A DNA stretch of 64,000 bases, from contig CAZPUQ010000011.1 of NCBI GenBank assembly GCA_964589785.1, forward strand, positions 24,331-88,330. Direction: 5' to 3'. The translations under genes were made by a program, and so were the position numbers. The stretch comes from JAGVSR01 sp964589785. Lineage in GTDB: Bacteria; Pseudomonadota; Alphaproteobacteria; Rhizobiales; Hyphomicrobiaceae. The notes under the pieces were generated by a model that had not been told where the DNA came from, searched no databases, and saw only the letters and a list, made by a program, of their open reading frames with translations. Positions 53,974-63,238 of this stretch are shown in pieces (the stretch's first letter is position 1; the number at the start of each line of letters is the position of its first letter).

Positions 53974-54936
53974 TCAGTGATGGGACGCGTGCGGATCGGA
54001 GGGCCCGCTGGCGCCGATCTCCTGGACGACGACCGGCACCTTGATCACACCGGCCTTCGCGAACGTCAGCTCCAGATCGAACGTCTGACCGGCCGTCAGC
54101 GGCGCTGCGAGATCGACGAACATGAGGTGCAGCCCTCCCGGGCCGAGCGTAACGGTCTGTCCGGCGGCGATGTCGAGGCCGTCTGCGAGCGGCCGCATCG
54201 TCATGACGCCCCCCTCGTGCCGCATCTCGTGGATTTCGGCGCGCGCGGCAATCGGAGCCGACGCGGTGAGGAGCCTGTCGGGCTCAGCCGTGGGATTGGC
54301 GATCTCCAGGTATCCGGCCGCCACCTTCGCCCCGCCGGGCGTCGCGCGCGACCACGCCTTGCGGACGTTGAGCGCCGCCGCAGGAGCCGCCGGCTCGGCG
54401 CCCGGCCGGGTCACGATCCTGAGCACCGGCGCCGGCGCCTTGAGGCTGTGCGGATCGACACCGGGCGCGGCGGTCTCGACCCAAGCGAGCGAGCCCTTCT
54501 CGCAATCCTGGACCACCGGAACGACAACGGCGCTGCCCGGCTGCAGCGCGTCCGTCACGAAGCCGACGAACAGGAACTCGTCGAAGTGCTCGTCGGCGAG
54601 CGGGCCGCCGCGCCAGACGATCTCCTTCACGCCCTCGCTCTCCGTGCGGCCATGGAAATAGTCGTAGGTTCTCGCGTGGCGGCCCTTCGTCGTGGCGACC
54701 GACCAGCCCGGCTTGGGCGCCGGCTTCACGCCGATGACGCCTTCGGGGATGGTCACGCGCACCGCGATCGTGGGCGAGCCCTCGCAGCCGTGCGGGACGC
54801 GTACGGCGGCGCGGAACGGGCCGGGCTGCGCGGTCTTGATGTCGAGCGTGGCGTGTGCGTGCGCCGGGCCCGGTTGGACCGAAAGGAAAAGTGCCGCGAC
54901 GAGCGCGCAGGACCGGAAAATCGTACGGGTGGGCAT
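53974..54936 (-). CDS. YcnI (DUF1775) - PCuAC copper chaperone fusion
   Basis: A 320-aa periplasmic protein of two copper modules. After the signal peptide (cleaved before HATLDIK, leaving the N-terminal histidine that binds copper in YcnI) comes DUF1775 (about 28-160) with the tryptophan of PAPKPGWSV. The C-terminal half (about 190-310) is a PCu(A)C domain with its H-x-M, MTM and HLMF ligands (EIHEMRHEGG, VMTMRPLADG, GGLHLMFVDL). Together they could pass copper to cytochrome oxidase assembly or storage. It lies 55 bp after the TonB receptor, in a three-gene copper-like operon. ATG 54936 has GAGG nine bases upstream. Confidence 0.92.
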   Translation of the reverse strand: MPTRTIFRSCALVAALFLSVQPGPAHAHATLDIKTAQPGPFRAAVRVPHGCEGSPTIAVRVTIPEGVIGVKPAPKPGWSVATTKGRHARTYDYFHGRTESEGVKEIVWRGGPLADEHFDEFLFVGFVTDALQPGSAVVVPVVQDCEKGSLAWVETAAPGVDPHSLKAPAPVLRIVTRPGAEPAAPAAALNVRKAWSRATPGGAKVAAGYLEIANPTAEPDRLLTASAPIAARAEIHEMRHEGGVMTMRPLADGLDIAAGQTVTLGPGGLHLMFVDLAAPLTAGQTFDLELTFAKAGVIKVPVVVQEIGASGPSDPHASHH

Positions 54937-54991
54937 GATGAGCGTCCTCGATGACTGTTCAATCGTGATGGGAGTGGTGACGGACCCTGCG

Positions 54992-57280
54992 TTACCAGCG
55001 AACCTGGAGGCCGCCGTAGACGGCGCGGCCGGTGCCGGGCTCGAAATAGCTGCCATCGACCCCGTTGAGATCGCCGGAGACGCTGGCCGAGGCGATGTAA
55101 GCCTCGTCGGAGAGGTTGCGCCCCTCGAGATAGGCCGTGAACGTCTTGCCCTCATAACCGAGCTTCATGCCCCAGATGGCGTAGCCTTCGGTCGCGAGCG
55201 AGTTCGCATTGTCGACATAGAAAGCCTCCGGCACCCATTCCACCGTCGGCCCGGCGAACGCCCCCGACGGGTGCTTGTAGATCAGCTCCGCCTTGAGGAC
55301 GTGGCGGGGAACGCCGGGAAGCTCGTTGTCGCCCCACGCCGGGTCGTCGTCGAAGAAGAAGTCGTTCAGCGTATAGGCCCCCGTGAGCCAAAGCTGATCC
55401 GGCGCTCCGACGCTCTCGAACACGCGCGGCAGGACCGCCGCCGAGAGGCCGAGCTCGATGCCCTGGTGGACGGTGCTGTCGGCGTTGGTCACCGCGCACT
55501 GGTTGGTGAAGAACGGACTGACGATGGTGAGGCACTGCAGCTCGTTGTCGATCTCGGCCCGATAGAGCGCAAGATCCCAGTGAAGGTCCGCGATCCGACC
55601 CCGCGTGCCTATCTCGTAGGTGACGGCTTCCTGCTCTACGGCCGCAAACGGGATCGAGCCGACCGTGTTCTCGCCGAAACTTGGAACCTCGGCGCTCTTC
55701 GAGATGTTGGCGAACACCTGTGCGGCCGGGTTGACATCCCAGATCAGCCCCACCTTCGGACTGACGATATCGAACGTCTCCTCGCCCGGCAGATCGCCGA
55801 CGCTTGTGAAGAGGACATCGCGCTGGCGCTTGGCATGCAGGTATTGGAAGCCGGCCACGAGCGCGACGTCCGGCAGGACGAAGAAGCTGTTCTCGGCATA
55901 GACCGAGTAGTTCTCGGAACGATCGTCGGTCTGCGACAGCAGGTCCAGCTTCTGTGCACCCGGCCCGATGCCGAACTGGCGCGCATCGACGGTGCCGTTG
56001 TGGATGTTCGCGCCGGCGACAAGGAGGTTCCGGTAGCCGGCGATCGTGCTCTCGTCCCACAGCCGCGCATATCCGCCGTAGTCGTCGTAGGCATAGTCGA
56101 GCCAGCGGAAGATCGGGTGCATCAGGTGCCGATCGAAATAGAACGCGCCGGCCTCGAAGAGGGTCCCGGGGGCGAGGCGCACCGTCGTCTGGTTGGCCAC
56201 CCGCAACGAATCGATGTTGCGCTGCCAGTCGTTCAGAACGTTGATGCCGGCCGCCGCCGTCGGATCGCTGAGCGCAGAGTGACGCGTGACGGCGCCGGGA
56301 ATGCGCTGCTCAATCGTGTTGGCGTTAACGAAAAACCGCGTTTCGGCGTCGGGCGTGATCTTGAACCCGATGTTGCCGCTGCCGCGCAGGCTCTCGCCGT
56401 CGCTGTGATCGCGGAAGCCGTCGTGCTCCTGCCACGTGGCGGTCAGCGCGTAATCCGTGGCGCCCGAGACTGCACCCGAGGAGACGGATGTCTTGACGAG
56501 GCCGAAGCTGCCGACATCCAGGCGGGCTGCGACGAGGTCGCTGTCATAGCCGGTCGGCATGACGAAATTGATCGCGCCGCCGAGCGAGTTGGCCCCGAAC
56601 CGCAGCGCGTTGCCTCCCTTGAAGACCTCGATGTAGCGGTAGGCGCTCGGATCGATCTCCTGGAAGTCGCCGAAGCCGTCCGCGGTGTTGATCGGAATGC
56701 CGTTCATGAAAAGCTGGACGCCGCGCAGATGGAAGTTGCGCGACAGGCCCGAGCCGCGGATCGACAAACGGCTATCCTCGCCCCACTTCGTCTGCACGAA
56801 CACGCCCGGCACGTAGTCGAGCGCGTCCTTGAGCGTCACCGCGGGTGTCGAGTCCTGGTACGCCTCGGCGGGCACGACGGCGACGCCGCCCGGCGTGCGG
56901 TCGATCTCGGCGCGGGCTTCCGCGGCCGTCGCAACGCCGAGGCTGCCCGACCGCGTTCCGGGCGGCACGGCCGCGTTGGGATCGGCGGCAGGGGGAAGCT
57001 CCGGCGTATCGGGCGCGAGCGGCGGCATTGCTGCTGCGGCGGCGGCCGGGGCCGGCTTCGCTTTCGCCTTGGCCGGGGCCGGGGAGGCCGTCTTGACGGG
57101 CGCCTTTTTCGGGGCAGACGCGGGCGTCGGCTCGGAGGTTTCGATTTCGACGGGCGGCAACTCCGCGGCGGGCTTGCCGGACGGGACGCCTTGCGCCCCA
57201 GCGCCTGCGGCGGCGACGACCGAAGCGGTCAGCGAAACGGACGTGATAAATGCGACACGGCGCGGAATGCGGAAGGACAT
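54992..57280 (-). CDS. TonB-dependent outer-membrane receptor (copper-cluster type)
   Basis: A 762-aa outer-membrane transporter: signal peptide (about 1-30), Ala/Pro/Lys-rich periplasmic extension (35-105), plug (about 125-250, with VTLKDALDYVPGVFVQTKWG and LSIRGSGLSRNFHLRGVQLF) and a 22-strand barrel ending GTGRAVYGGLQVRW. The neighbouring copper chaperone and DUF2946 protein suggest copper or a copper complex as cargo, but FecA-like ferric siderophore uptake cannot be excluded. ATG 57280 has GGGGAG ten bases upstream; a TTG at 57286 is an alternative. Confidence 0.93.
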   Translation of the reverse strand: MSFRIPRRVAFITSVSLTASVVAAAGAGAQGVPSGKPAAELPPVEIETSEPTPASAPKKAPVKTASPAPAKAKAKPAPAAAAAAMPPLAPDTPELPPAADPNAAVPPGTRSGSLGVATAAEARAEIDRTPGGVAVVPAEAYQDSTPAVTLKDALDYVPGVFVQTKWGEDSRLSIRGSGLSRNFHLRGVQLFMNGIPINTADGFGDFQEIDPSAYRYIEVFKGGNALRFGANSLGGAINFVMPTGYDSDLVAARLDVGSFGLVKTSVSSGAVSGATDYALTATWQEHDGFRDHSDGESLRGSGNIGFKITPDAETRFFVNANTIEQRIPGAVTRHSALSDPTAAAGINVLNDWQRNIDSLRVANQTTVRLAPGTLFEAGAFYFDRHLMHPIFRWLDYAYDDYGGYARLWDESTIAGYRNLLVAGANIHNGTVDARQFGIGPGAQKLDLLSQTDDRSENYSVYAENSFFVLPDVALVAGFQYLHAKRQRDVLFTSVGDLPGEETFDIVSPKVGLIWDVNPAAQVFANISKSAEVPSFGENTVGSIPFAAVEQEAVTYEIGTRGRIADLHWDLALYRAEIDNELQCLTIVSPFFTNQCAVTNADSTVHQGIELGLSAAVLPRVFESVGAPDQLWLTGAYTLNDFFFDDDPAWGDNELPGVPRHVLKAELIYKHPSGAFAGPTVEWVPEAFYVDNANSLATEGYAIWGMKLGYEGKTFTAYLEGRNLSDEAYIASASVSGDLNGVDGSYFEPGTGRAVYGGLQVRW

Positions 57281-57346
57281 CGGCAAGGCTCCCCGGAACT
57301 AGCGAAGCGCGCATCCGCGGTGACGCGGGCGCGAGGCGACGAACGT

Positions 57347-57754
57347 TCAGAGGACGACGGGAGGAGCGCGGGAGCCGACGGCCGGGCCGGCGCGGACCGG
57401 CGGCAGCGTGATGTCGCGAGCCGGAGTCGCGGCGGCCGTTACCAAATGGGTCAACAGAGGCTCGCCGGCCGGACCGTCGGCGGCCGCCAGCGGCGGGGTG
57501 CCGGAGAAGACGCACGGCTCGCCCGCATGCTTCGCCGCGCCGCCACCGTCCGGCTGGGCCGCCTCTCCGGCAACGGCGAGCTTCAGCCCGTGCGCCGTAC
57601 AGATCACGAGGGCGGGAGCACCGTCTGGCCCGTCGGGGAGGCCCGGCATGAAGCCGGCCGGGATCAGAGCGCGCAGCACGAACGCCAACAGCAGCACGCG
57701 GCTGAACCACGCGCGCGACTGGCGCATTCTGGCGAGTGCGGATCCCCGTCCCAT
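57347..57754 (-). CDS. DUF2946 protein, copper-cluster membrane protein
   Basis: A 135-aa protein with an N-terminal membrane helix containing the DUF2946 core LRALIPAGFMPG, then ICTAHGLKL and a PCVFSG motif whose cysteine may bind metal. DUF2946 genes are often next to copper transport genes, as here (TonB receptor and YcnI-PCuAC follow). The start is uncertain: 57754 (MGRGSAL) or 57726 (MRQSRAW), neither with a clear Shine-Dalgarno site. Function unknown beyond the copper context. Confidence 0.75.
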   Translation of the reverse strand: MGRGSALARMRQSRAWFSRVLLLAFVLRALIPAGFMPGLPDGPDGAPALVICTAHGLKLAVAGEAAQPDGGGAAKHAGEPCVFSGTPPLAAADGPAGEPLLTHLVTAAATPARDITLPPVRAGPAVGSRAPPVVL

Positions 57755-57886
57755 GCGCGGAGACGGTACGGCACCAAAGATGCGTTTCGCAAGCTCCAAT
57801 GACGGGACAGGCCGGGCGCGGCAGGGAACTTGCGGCTGTGACGGCCGTTCGCACTGCACGAGGCCCATGAAGCGGAGAGACACCAC

Positions 57887-58111
57887 ATGCCAGCCAGATC
57901 GAAAAAGCAGCAGATGGCGGCCGGCGCCGCCCTGTCGGCCAAGCGCGGCGAGACCCCCAAATCGAAGCTGCGCGGCGCCTCGCGGCAGATGGTCGATTCG
58001 ATGAGCGAGAAGGAGCTGCGCGACATCGCCAAGACGCCGCGCCGTAAACTGCCGCGCAAGGCCAAGGCCGCCTCGACAGCACGCAAGCGGAACAGCCGCA
58101 CGGCGAAGTAG
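57887..58111 (+). CDS. DUF3008 family small basic protein
   Basis: A 74-aa strongly basic protein starting MPARSKKQQMAAGAALSAKR and including MVDSMSEKELRDIAKTPRRK, which matches the DUF3008 family. Its function is unknown; the charge suggests nucleic acid binding. ATG 57887 follows GAGAGACACCAC. It is divergent from the DUF2946 gene. Confidence 0.88.
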   Translation: MPARSKKQQMAAGAALSAKRGETPKSKLRGASRQMVDSMSEKELRDIAKTPRRKLPRKAKAASTARKRNSRTAK

Positions 58112-58155
58112 GCGAGCGCCCCAACACTAAAAAAGTAAAGCAATATCAGGGGGAA

Positions 58156-58230
58156 TGGCGCTCCCTACGGGAGTCGAACCCGTCTTTCAAGATTGAAAAT
58201 CTTGCGTCCTAACCGATAGACGAAGGGAGC
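58156..58230 (-). tRNA. tRNA-Glu (anticodon TTC)
   Basis: A 75-nt cloverleaf on the minus strand: acceptor GCTCCCT / AGGGAGC, D-arm, anticodon stem CAAGA / TCTTG around loop TTTTCAA giving anticodon TTC, T-arm with GGTTCGACTCCC, discriminator G and encoded CCA. It reads GAA/GAG codons. Located between the DUF3008 gene and recJ. Confidence 0.97.
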
Positions 58231-58313
58231 AGCGCGGCCCGGTATAGGCAGCTTTGGCGCGGCGCGCAACCCGCAGCGGGCCGGCAGCCGAACGCGGGCG
58301 CGGAGCGGCCCGG

Positions 58314-60176
58314 CTAGCCTTCCTGGCGGCGCGGGTCGGCGGCATCCTCGATGGTGAGCTCGATCTTCTCCCGCCCGCCCCAGGTGTCGCGCTTCAAGGT
58401 GCCGGCGACGTGGATCGGCATCCCGCCCGTGTTCTGCAGCAGCTCTCCGAGAGGCTGGCCGACGGCGCGGAAGGCCACCCCTTCGACGCGCGACCCGTCG
58501 GAGGCCTCGAGCACGCAGCGCAGGTGCGCCTCGCCGACGGGCTTGGCGAACTTCACCCGCACGGCCGGGAAGGCGAACCGCGGCTGCGAATTGCCCTGGC
58601 CGTAGGGCCCGGCGCGCTCGATCAGATCGACAAGGGCATCGTTGACGGCGGACGGGACGAGGGCACCGTCGATCTCAAGACCGGCGCGGGCCCGCGCGGC
58701 ACTCGCAGCGTCGGAGAGCTCCCGGGCGAGAAACGCCTCGAGCTGCGTGAGCCGCTCCCGCGCGACGGTGATGCCGGCCGCCATCGCGTGCCCGCCGCCC
58801 TTCTGGAGCAGGCCCGCGCCGACGGCCGCGCGCACGGCCGCACCGATGTCCACGCCCGCAACCGAGCGCAGCGACCCCGTGCCCGTCACGGCGGCCGATC
58901 CCGCCTGTCTCTCCCAGGCGATGACGCAGCTTGGCCGGCCGAAGCGCTCGACCAGCCGGCTCGCGACGAGGCCGACCACGCCCTTGTGCCAGGTCTCCGA
59001 GCCCACGATGACGACCGGCAGGTCCGGCGCCGCGCTCACCTTGCGATCCGCTTCCGCGAAGGCCTCCTCGAGCATCTGCGTCTCGATGGCCTTGCGCTCC
59101 TTGTTGAGCTTGTCGAGCAGGCCCGCGATCCTAGCCGCCTCCACGTCGTCGGCGGTTGTGAGAAGCCGCGCGCCCAGCGCCGCGTCGCCAATGCGGCCGC
59201 CCGCGTTGATGCGCGGACCGAGGATGTAGCCGAGGTGATAGGCCGTCGGGGCCTGATGCAGCCCCGCGGCATCGAACAGCGCGCGCAAGCCGACGTTCTC
59301 GCGCGATCGCATGACGGCGAGACCCTTGCGCACATAGGCCCTGTTGAGTCCCGTGAGGGGCACCACGTCGGCGACGGTTGCGAGCGCCACGAGATCGAGA
59401 TCGGCGAGAAGATCGGGTGCAGCACCCGCCTTCTCATAGTGGCCACGCCGCCGCAGGCTGCGCATCACCGCAACGAGGACCAGGAACACGACACCCGCCG
59501 CGCAGAGATGGCCCTGGCCGGAGATGTCGTCCTGCCGGTTCGGGTTGACGAGGGCATGGACCTCGGGCAGCCGCTCGTCGGCCTGGTGGTGGTCGATGAC
59601 GACGATGTCGGCACCGAGCCCTTTCGCCTCGGTCATGGTCTCGAAGCTCGTCGTGCCGCAATCGACGGTCACGATGAGCCGCGCGCCCTCCTTCACGAGC
59701 GCGGCAAGCGCGGCAGAGTTGGGCCCGTAGCCTTCGACGATGCGATCCGGGATATAGATGCGGGCCGGGGTCTCGTGCGCCATGAGAAAGCGCGCCAGCA
59801 GGGCCGACGCGCAGGCGCCGTCGACGTCGTAGTCGCCGAAGATGGCGACGGGCTCGCGGCGCAGGATCGCCTCGGCGAGGCGCTCGGCCGCCCGATCCAT
59901 GCCCGCGAGGTGGGCCGGATCGGGCATCAGCGCCTTGACCGTCGGGTCGAGGAAGACGGGAACGTCGGAGAGCGCCACGCCGCGCGCGGCGAGCACGCGG
60001 CCCAGGAGCTCCGGCAGGCCGTGCTGCTGGCTGATGGCGAGCGCGAGGTTGTGCTGCTCGCGCGCCAGACGCTCCCGCCAGGCAAAGCCGCGCGCGGAGT
60101 GCGCGACGCCGAGAAAGGCCTCGGCGTCGCCGGTTTCCGCCGCCGCCAGCTCGCGCCGCTTTCTGATTGCGCCCAT
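58314..60176 (-). CDS. recJ: Single-stranded-DNA exonuclease RecJ
   Basis: 5'-3' ssDNA exonuclease of recombination and mismatch repair. The 620-aa protein has the DHH phosphoesterase motifs FGDYDVDGACA, VIDHHQAD and VDCGTTS, the DHHA1 motif GGGHAMAAGIT, and a C-terminal OB-type domain (about 460-610). ATG 60176 follows GGGGGATGAGG. It is divergent from the aminotransferase gene at 60406. Confidence 0.96.
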   Translation of the reverse strand: MGAIRKRRELAAAETGDAEAFLGVAHSARGFAWRERLAREQHNLALAISQQHGLPELLGRVLAARGVALSDVPVFLDPTVKALMPDPAHLAGMDRAAERLAEAILRREPVAIFGDYDVDGACASALLARFLMAHETPARIYIPDRIVEGYGPNSAALAALVKEGARLIVTVDCGTTSFETMTEAKGLGADIVVIDHHQADERLPEVHALVNPNRQDDISGQGHLCAAGVVFLVLVAVMRSLRRRGHYEKAGAAPDLLADLDLVALATVADVVPLTGLNRAYVRKGLAVMRSRENVGLRALFDAAGLHQAPTAYHLGYILGPRINAGGRIGDAALGARLLTTADDVEAARIAGLLDKLNKERKAIETQMLEEAFAEADRKVSAAPDLPVVIVGSETWHKGVVGLVASRLVERFGRPSCVIAWERQAGSAAVTGTGSLRSVAGVDIGAAVRAAVGAGLLQKGGGHAMAAGITVARERLTQLEAFLARELSDAASAARARAGLEIDGALVPSAVNDALVDLIERAGPYGQGNSQPRFAFPAVRVKFAKPVGEAHLRCVLEASDGSRVEGVAFRAVGQPLGELLQNTGGMPIHVAGTLKRDTWGGREKIELTIEDAADPRRQEG

Positions 60177-60405
60177 GGCCTCATCCCCCGAATCGACGGG
60201 GAGAGTTGACCATCCGGGCGACGGGCGGACGAGGCCGCCATAGCAGTTGCCAACAGAGTTGTTGCCACACCTCGCAATGGTCCGGGCCGAGGCCGAGCCT
60301 TGACCGGGCCGACGCGGCCTGAATACTAGATCGAAACTGGAAAACGAGGACGCGGCGGCGCCTTGCCCGCCGCCAAACGAAGCCTCCCCAACCGCTCGGG
60401 AACCC

Positions 60406-61800
60406 ATGTCAGTTGCTGCGACCAGCGTCTCGCCTGAGCGCGTCGCCGACCTTCTCGCCCGCGAGCGCGCCCGTTTTGCCGAGCGCACGCCCAAGTCGCG
60501 GGCGCTATCCGGCGAGACCGCCCGGCATTGGCTCAACGGCGTACCGATGCACTGGATGGTCGACTGGGGCACGCCCTATCCGCTCTTCGTGGCGCAAGCC
60601 AAGGGCGTCACGCTCACCGACGTCGACGGCCATACCTACGTCGACTTCTGCCTCGGCGACACCGGGGCGATGTTCGGACATTCCCCGCCCGCCGTAGCCG
60701 ACGCCATCTGCCGCCAGGCCACCCGCGGGCTGACGACGATGCTGCCCAGTCCCGACGCGGCGGCGGTCGGCGGCCTGCTCGCGAGCCGCTTCGGCCTCCC
60801 GTTCTGGCAGGTCACCGCAACGGCCTCCGACGCCAACCGCGCAGTGATCCGCTGGGCGCGGGCGGCGACGGGGCGCCGCAAGCTCCTGGTGTTCAACGGC
60901 TGCTATCACGGCGCCGTCGACGATACGTTCGTGGCGCTGCGCAACGGCAGGCCGCAGAACCGGCCGGGCCTCGTCGGCGAGGTCCGCGACGTCACCACGG
61001 ACACGCGGGTCATCGAGTTCAATGACGTCGCCGCGCTCGAGGCGGCGCTGGAGCGGGAGGACGTGGCGCTCGTCCTTGCAGAACCCGTCATGACGAACTG
61101 CGGCATGGTGCTTCCGGCAGCAGGCTACCACGAGGCCCTGCGCCGCCTGACGCGCAAGCACGGCACGCTCCTGTGCATCGACGAAACGCATTCCATCAGC
61201 TCCGGCCCCGGCGGCTATACGGCGAGCCATGGCCTCGAACCCGACTTCTTCGTCCTCGGCAAGCCGATCTCGGGCGGCGTGCCGGCCGCGGTTTACGGCT
61301 GGAGCGAAGCCGTCGACCGGCGCATCAAGGCCTACATGGCCGATCGCGAGAGCGGCTACAGCGGCATCGGCACCACGCTGTCGGGCAACGCTCTCCAGCT
61401 CGCCTGCATGCGCGCGGTGCTGGAGACGATCCTGACGGAGGAGGTCTACGGCCGCGCGCTGCCGCTGGCGGAGTTCATCGAGCGCGGGATCGACGCCCTG
61501 ATCCGCCACCATGGCCTGCCTTGGCATATCGTCCGCGTCGGGCTCAGGGCGGAGATCGTCTGTGCCTCCGACCATCCGCGCAACGGCACCGAGGCCCTGC
61601 TCTTCGCCCACAGCGAGGCCGAGCACGCGCTGCACCTCTATTGCCTCAACCGCGGCGTCGTCATCACGCCGTTCCACAACATGATGCTCGTCTGCCCCGA
61701 GACGCAGGAAGAGGACGCCGGACGCCTGCTCGACGCCCTCGACGGAGCGATGGCCGAGATCTCCGGCAGGCTGCCCATGCGCGCGACCGCAACCCTCTGA
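60406..61800 (+). CDS. Class III (omega) aminotransferase
   Basis: A 464-aa PLP enzyme of the aspartate aminotransferase fold type I, subgroup III (like glutamate-1-semialdehyde and omega-amino-acid transaminases). Landmarks: YVDFCLGDTGAMFGHSPPAV, FNGCYHGAVDD, the aspartate in LLCIDETHSISSGPGGYT and the PLP lysine in FFVLGKPISGGVPAAVYG. A glutamine-synthetase-like gene follows 13 bp on, so the two probably process a polyamine or amino acid together. The substrate is not evident. Confidence 0.92.
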   Translation: MSVAATSVSPERVADLLARERARFAERTPKSRALSGETARHWLNGVPMHWMVDWGTPYPLFVAQAKGVTLTDVDGHTYVDFCLGDTGAMFGHSPPAVADAICRQATRGLTTMLPSPDAAAVGGLLASRFGLPFWQVTATASDANRAVIRWARAATGRRKLLVFNGCYHGAVDDTFVALRNGRPQNRPGLVGEVRDVTTDTRVIEFNDVAALEAALEREDVALVLAEPVMTNCGMVLPAAGYHEALRRLTRKHGTLLCIDETHSISSGPGGYTASHGLEPDFFVLGKPISGGVPAAVYGWSEAVDRRIKAYMADRESGYSGIGTTLSGNALQLACMRAVLETILTEEVYGRALPLAEFIERGIDALIRHHGLPWHIVRVGLRAEIVCASDHPRNGTEALLFAHSEAEHALHLYCLNRGVVITPFHNMMLVCPETQEEDAGRLLDALDGAMAEISGRLPMRATATL

Positions 61801-61813
61801 TCCCAGGAGCTCC

Positions 61814-63196
61814 ATGATCCAGCCGCCCGATCGCGCCCTGCTGGTGGACGAAGCGCAGCGCTTCCTCTCCGACAGCCCCGACGTTGAGCAGATCTACCTC
61901 GTCTACACGGACCTCGCCGGCGTGCAGCGGGGCAAGCTCCTGACGCGCGCCGAGCTGCTGCCCGCCTGGGAGAACGGACGCTTCATGGCGTGCTCGGCCA
62001 TGTCGATGGACGTGACCGGCCGCGACGTCGAGGAGACGGGCATGATCTGGGAGACGGGCGATGCGGACCATGTGCTGTGGCCCGTCCCCGGCACCTTGAA
62101 GCGCATGCCATGGAGCCCGACGCCGAAGGCGCAGTATCTCGGCAGCTTCCACGACCTTGCCGGGGACGGCGCGATCGCCGAGCCGCGCCATGCGTTGCGC
62201 CGCGTCATCGATCGCTTCGCGGACACGGGCCTGATGCCGGTCGCCGCCGTGGAGCTCGAGTTCTATCTGCTCGACCGCGACAGCGCGCTTCAGGGCCGGC
62301 CGCGGCCGCCGATGGGGCTCGCGGTGCCAGAGCGCCAGCGTCATTACCAGGGCTACTACCTGCAGGACCTTGAGGACTTCGCGCCGTTCTTCAGCGATCT
62401 CTACGGCGCGGCCGAGAAGCAAAGGCTTCCGCTCGAGGCGCTGCTGTCGGAGTATTCGCCGGGCCAGATGGAGATCGGCCTCAAGTACCGCACCGACGCG
62501 CTTCTGGCCTGCGACGAAGCCATCCAGTTCAAGCGCCTCGTGAAGGGCGTGGCCGAGACGCACGGGCTCATTGCGAGCTTCATGGCGAAGCCTTATTCGG
62601 CGTGGGCCGGCTGCGGCATGCACCTGCACGTCAGCCTCGCCGACGAGCAGGGCCGCAACGTGTTCGCCTCCGACGATGAGATCGCCAACCCGCTCCTCAG
62701 GCACGCGATCGGCGGCATGAAGGCCACCATGGCGGACGGCATGGCCATTTTCGCTCCCAACGCCAATTCCTACCGGCGCTTCCGCAAGGCGAGCTATGCG
62801 CCGATCGCGCCGAACTGGGGGTTCAACAACAGGTCCGTCTCGCTGCGCATCCCGGCCGGCAAGGGGCAGGCGCGGCACGTGGAGCACCGCGCGAGCGGCG
62901 CCGACGCCAACCCCTATCTCGCGATGGCCGCCGCCCTGGCCGGCGTGCACCATGGCCTTGCGCGGCAGATCGATCCCGGCCCCATGGTGGAGGGCAACGG
63001 CTACGAGCAGCCCGCCGATCCGATGCCGACGAACTGGTTCGCGGCGCTCGAGCGGTTCCGCCGGTCGCCCTTCATGGCCGACTACTTCGGCGCCGCCTTC
63101 GTCGATATCTTTGCAACCATCCGGGAGATCGAGGCCGATCGCTTTTTCGCCGAGCCGCAACCGCTCGATTTCGAGTTCTATCTGCGGACCGTTTGA
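61814..63196 (+). CDS. Glutamine synthetase-like (gamma-glutamyl-amine ligase) enzyme
   Basis: A 460-aa glutamine synthetase-fold ATP enzyme of the GlnIII/PuuA-like group. The active-site elements ELEFYLLD, MEIGLKYRTDALL, AGCGMHLHVSL, the PNANSYRRFRKAS segment and VEHRASGADANPY are present. These families attach glutamate to amines such as putrescine. AGGAG lies just before ATG 61814. With the aminotransferase it may form an amine-degradation pair (inference). Confidence 0.9.
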   Translation: MIQPPDRALLVDEAQRFLSDSPDVEQIYLVYTDLAGVQRGKLLTRAELLPAWENGRFMACSAMSMDVTGRDVEETGMIWETGDADHVLWPVPGTLKRMPWSPTPKAQYLGSFHDLAGDGAIAEPRHALRRVIDRFADTGLMPVAAVELEFYLLDRDSALQGRPRPPMGLAVPERQRHYQGYYLQDLEDFAPFFSDLYGAAEKQRLPLEALLSEYSPGQMEIGLKYRTDALLACDEAIQFKRLVKGVAETHGLIASFMAKPYSAWAGCGMHLHVSLADEQGRNVFASDDEIANPLLRHAIGGMKATMADGMAIFAPNANSYRRFRKASYAPIAPNWGFNNRSVSLRIPAGKGQARHVEHRASGADANPYLAMAAALAGVHHGLARQIDPGPMVEGNGYEQPADPMPTNWFAALERFRRSPFMADYFGAAFVDIFATIREIEADRFFAEPQPLDFEFYLRTV

Positions 63197-63238
63197 ACGC
63201 GATCAAGACCCGTCCCGTTGCCGTCGCGGGCGCCGGGC

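Noticed and set aside
60241..60270. CAAC-AGA-GTTG short palindrome upstream of the aminotransferase gene
   Set aside because: Only 4-bp arms; not distinguishable from chance.
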